Shown: piece by piece, positions 62,190-64,000 of the stretch
Position numbering within the stretch: the stretch's first letter is position 1
Layout: each line of letters starts with the position of its first letter
Origin: Chitinophagaceae bacterium
GTDB lineage: Bacteria; Bacteroidota; Bacteroidia; Chitinophagales; Chitinophagaceae
DNA: 64,000 nt
Reading direction: 5' to 3'
Assembly: GCA_019752045.1 (NCBI GenBank)
Contig: JAIEMP010000019.1
Coordinates: forward strand, 1-64,000
Program-made: the position numbers and the translations under genes
The notes under the pieces: generated by a model
Told to the model about the DNA's origin: nothing
The model's input: the letters and a program-made list of their open reading frames with translations, nothing else
Databases searched by the model: none

Positions 62190-63254
62190 TTATTCTTGCT
62201 TTGTATAATATAGCATCAATAATTTGCTATGAGCAGTGTTTAGTTCTTCGTTTATAAATGATTGTGCAAAATTTACATACCTGAAGAAAGATGGGCTATG
62301 TGCGGCATGACCAGAGATTTTCCTTACCACGTATTCCGGCATTCCTAAAGCAAGCAAAAAAGTAATCCCTGTTTTACGCATTACATGAGAACTTAACAAA
62401 TCACAAAAACGGTACAGCAACTTTTTCTTTTTCTGTTCAATGGAGCGCCCATTCATTTTCCTGAATTTCCCAATCGGTTGTGTCCATGCTGCCAGAGCAC
62501 CTATTTTTTTGAGGCGATTATTAAAACTACTCAATGCTATTGATGGAAACACTTTACTATTTAAGCTTTTCGCTTTTGAAAAAGCTAAAAAAATATTCAC
62601 TGCATACATTGGTAGTTTTACTTTAACCGGAGTTTCTGTCTTTAGTGAAACATAGTTCAGGAAATACTCGTTATTTATTTTTTCAAGATTTCTTACCCGC
62701 AAATTCATCAGGTCAGAGAATCTGAGAGCGGTTGTACACCCAAATACAAATTGATCCTTTGTTATCCTCAGATTAGTGTTAAGTTGCTGATGAAATGGCT
62801 TATCCAGAATCAGAAAGGCTAACTGTTCCGGCAATAATGAAATGACCCTAATATCTTCATGTTTTACATAAAAACTCTCATAGAAAGGATTCAGGTTGAT
62901 CAGTTTCTGATTTTTTAGGTATCGGAAAAAACATTTGATAATCTTAAACACGTGACCACAAAAATTATCATGACAACCTTTTTTAAAATAAAGGAACTTC
63001 GTAAAATCTTTATAGAATTTTGCCCAGTAATTTTTCTCCCGTTGTAACATCCTGTTATTATGACCCGTATTATATAAAATAAGCAACTTCTTCCCTGTAT
63101 AGGCTTCATACTCCTGAAGCAATTTCAGGATGTATGTATAGTTTTTTACGGTTGAAGGTTTCAGCTTTTCTCCGGAGAGCTTGCAACGTTTCCCATTGCC
63201 GGAAGCAGAGATAAATTTTTCGAATTGTGCAATTAATTGAATGTGCTGTACCAT
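62190..63254 (-). CDS. Orphan tyrosine recombinase (integrase family)
   Basis: 354 residues from ATG 63254 (the frame reaches 63296). The N-terminal SAM-like domain (KPSTVKNYTYILKLLQEYE) is followed by a catalytic domain with Arg in TALRFSDLMNL, the HxxR motif SSHVMRKTGITFLLALG, the second His in ISGHAAHS and the Tyr nucleophile in FFRYVNFAQ. All key residues are present. Base composition is clearly more AT-rich than neighbours, suggesting transfer. No excisionase, relaxase, or phage gene is near, so it may be an orphan that acts on a nearby site. A branched palindrome lies upstream at 63316-63398. Confidence 0.9.
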   Translation of the reverse strand: MVQHIQLIAQFEKFISASGNGKRCKLSGEKLKPSTVKNYTYILKLLQEYEAYTGKKLLILYNTGHNNRMLQREKNYWAKFYKDFTKFLYFKKGCHDNFCGHVFKIIKCFFRYLKNQKLINLNPFYESFYVKHEDIRVISLLPEQLAFLILDKPFHQQLNTNLRITKDQFVFGCTTALRFSDLMNLRVRNLEKINNEYFLNYVSLKTETPVKVKLPMYAVNIFLAFSKAKSLNSKVFPSIALSSFNNRLKKIGALAAWTQPIGKFRKMNGRSIEQKKKKLLYRFCDLLSSHVMRKTGITFLLALGMPEYVVRKISGHAAHSPSFFRYVNFAQSFINEELNTAHSKLLMLYYTKQE

Positions 63255-63315
63255 AACATTTATTTTTAAAAGTGAATAATGATATAGTGAAGACACAATT
63301 CAGTATTTTTATAAC

Positions 63316-63398
63316 AGTTCTTTGAAGAGCGCTACTATCCCTTTGGGATAGTAGTCGTTTATTCCGCAAGTGATGCAGCACTTGCCTTTCAAAGAACT
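63316..63398. other. Three-way-junction palindromic structure upstream of the recombinase
   Basis: Outer 11-base perfect stem agttctttgaa (63316-63326) / ttcaaagaact (63388-63398) encloses two hairpins: ctactatccc-ttt-gggatagtag (63332-63354, perfect 10-base arms) and gcaagtg-atgcag-cacttgc (63366-63385, perfect 7-base arms). It lies between the recombinase start and the stop of the next gene. It could be a recombination site or a structured leader RNA. No tRNA features are found in it. Confidence 0.75.
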
Positions 63399-63490
63399 TG
63401 TTGTTGGCTAATTTAGACAAAAAATAGTCAACTAGACATGTTGCTGTACTTGTAAATAAAAAATAATGGGCTTAATTATTACTTACTTTT

Positions 63491-64000
63491 TTATGGTTGA
63501 TACTTAAACAAGTGAATAGTTGCTTTGCCCCCATCTGCTTCATTTGAAATATACAGATCACCGTTTGCAGCAAAAGTCAATCCTTCGGGTTGTTTAAATA
63601 ACTCATTGCTGAGTTCGTAACGGTTCATCAGTTTGCCTGCTCTGTTTAGTTCTACCAGTTTACGTTTGCCTGCCGATAACACAAAGATGTTTCCTGTTAC
63701 CGGATGCACAGCAACAGCAGAAGCTTTGAAATCCTTTTCTTCAAATACCAGTAAGGTTTTGCCTGCATTATCTTCCCCTGCTTTAAAGTTGAATGAATAA
63801 ACAGCTTTTGTACTTTTTGGCGCTTCTGCCAAACCCTGTTCTTCTTTGCAGGTGATGAGGAAAGATTTTGAAACAGGATCATAACACAATCCTTCTGTAT
63901 CATTTTTTCCCGACAGGGTTGTTTTATATTTTGTTACAGCCGGCGTCTGTAAGTAGCCGGCAACAAGGTGAACATTACCGTTCGATTTTAATACATACAC
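63491..64000 (-). CDS. SdiA-regulated-like beta-propeller protein, N terminus outside window
   Basis: The last 169 residues of a protein that runs beyond the window edge. GKNDTEGLCYDPVSKSFLIT and ASAVAVHPVTGNIFVLSAGKRKLVEL are typical of SdiA-regulated (PF06977) propellers; QPEGLTFAANGDLYISNEAD is the last blade. Homologues are usually exported or lipoproteins. The 64000 start is only the window edge and the GTG there is accidental. No other function can be told. Confidence 0.85.
   Translation of the reverse strand: MYVLKSNGNVHLVAGYLQTPAVTKYKTTLSGKNDTEGLCYDPVSKSFLITCKEEQGLAEAPKSTKAVYSFNFKAGEDNAGKTLLVFEEKDFKASAVAVHPVTGNIFVLSAGKRKLVELNRAGKLMNRYELSNELFKQPEGLTFAANGDLYISNEADGGKATIHLFKYQP

Noticed and set aside
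63316..63398. tRNA or tmRNA gene
   Set aside because: Cloverleaf-like outline, but no T-arm GGTTCGA consensus, no acceptor CCA and only two inner arms.

Overview
The window looks like chromosomal DNA of a Bacteroidota bacterium, most likely family Chitinophagaceae. This is inferred from gene content and promoter style; no 16S gene is present. Supporting signs: a protein ending in a type IX secretion (T9SS) sorting domain; Bacteroidota-typical families (DUF6089, DUF4403, DUF4382, DUF3857, DUF1599, BT_3928/MauE, LVIVD lipoproteins); -7 promoter elements of the TAnnTTTG type; and an almost complete lack of Shine-Dalgarno sequences (one clear exception at 52973). Genes are packed on both strands in short operons. 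No rRNA, tRNA or CRISPR array was seen.

Layout. 1-735: a small Y1 (HUH) transposase gene flanked by perfect palindromes and inverted repeats, with a second copy of its left flank. 763-5143: leftward housekeeping block (EVE, LutA-like, ribH, TPR, pdhA). 5526-7482: recF, a membrane protein and a DciA-like gene. 7490-11929: leftward peptidase, DppB-like permease, HicBA toxin-antitoxin pair, BT_3928 and DUF1599. 11987-15430: folP, FKBP isomerase, NrnA-like phosphoesterase and ndk. 15553-20354: two translationally coupled DUF3857/transglutaminase proteins and an outer-membrane DUF6089 protein. 20781-26440: ATP-grasp, GNAT, methyltransferase, thiolase, DUF4403 lipoprotein. 26551-30336: DEAD-box helicase, CHY zinc finger and THUMP methyltransferase operon, then an MBL hydrolase. 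30534-40723: mostly exported proteins (cyanophycinase-like, glycine zipper, CvpA-CAP fusion, S10 carboxypeptidase, RRM protein, dodecin, LVIVD operon, DUF4382). 40917-52310: a Crp-type regulator, a consensus CRP operator, a 2,024-residue thrombospondin-type-3 repeat adhesin, an EF-G2-type translation factor and an OmpA protein that also carries TSP3 repeats. 52466-61453: BON/SH3 proteins, YkgJ, a TPR protein, hutG and hutI, fasciclin, DUF1905, CBM48-like and ABC ATPase genes. 61681-64000: a cold-shock protein, an orphan tyrosine recombinase with a branched palindromic structure upstream, and a truncated SdiA-regulated-like gene.

How genes may work together. The strongest regulatory link is at 40917-42002. 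The Crp-like protein keeps the three recognition-helix residues that CRP uses to read TGTGA, and a perfect TGTGA-N6-TCACA site starts 4 bases after its stop codon, upstream of the giant adhesin gene. The neighbouring EF-G lacks the catalytic histidine and switch-I threonine of true EF-G, as expected of an EF-G2-type paralogue. The helicase/THUMP operon suggests ribosome assembly, and hutI/hutG form part of histidine breakdown.

Limits: functions come from reading translated sequence and recalled family motifs. No database search, structure prediction or alignment was run.
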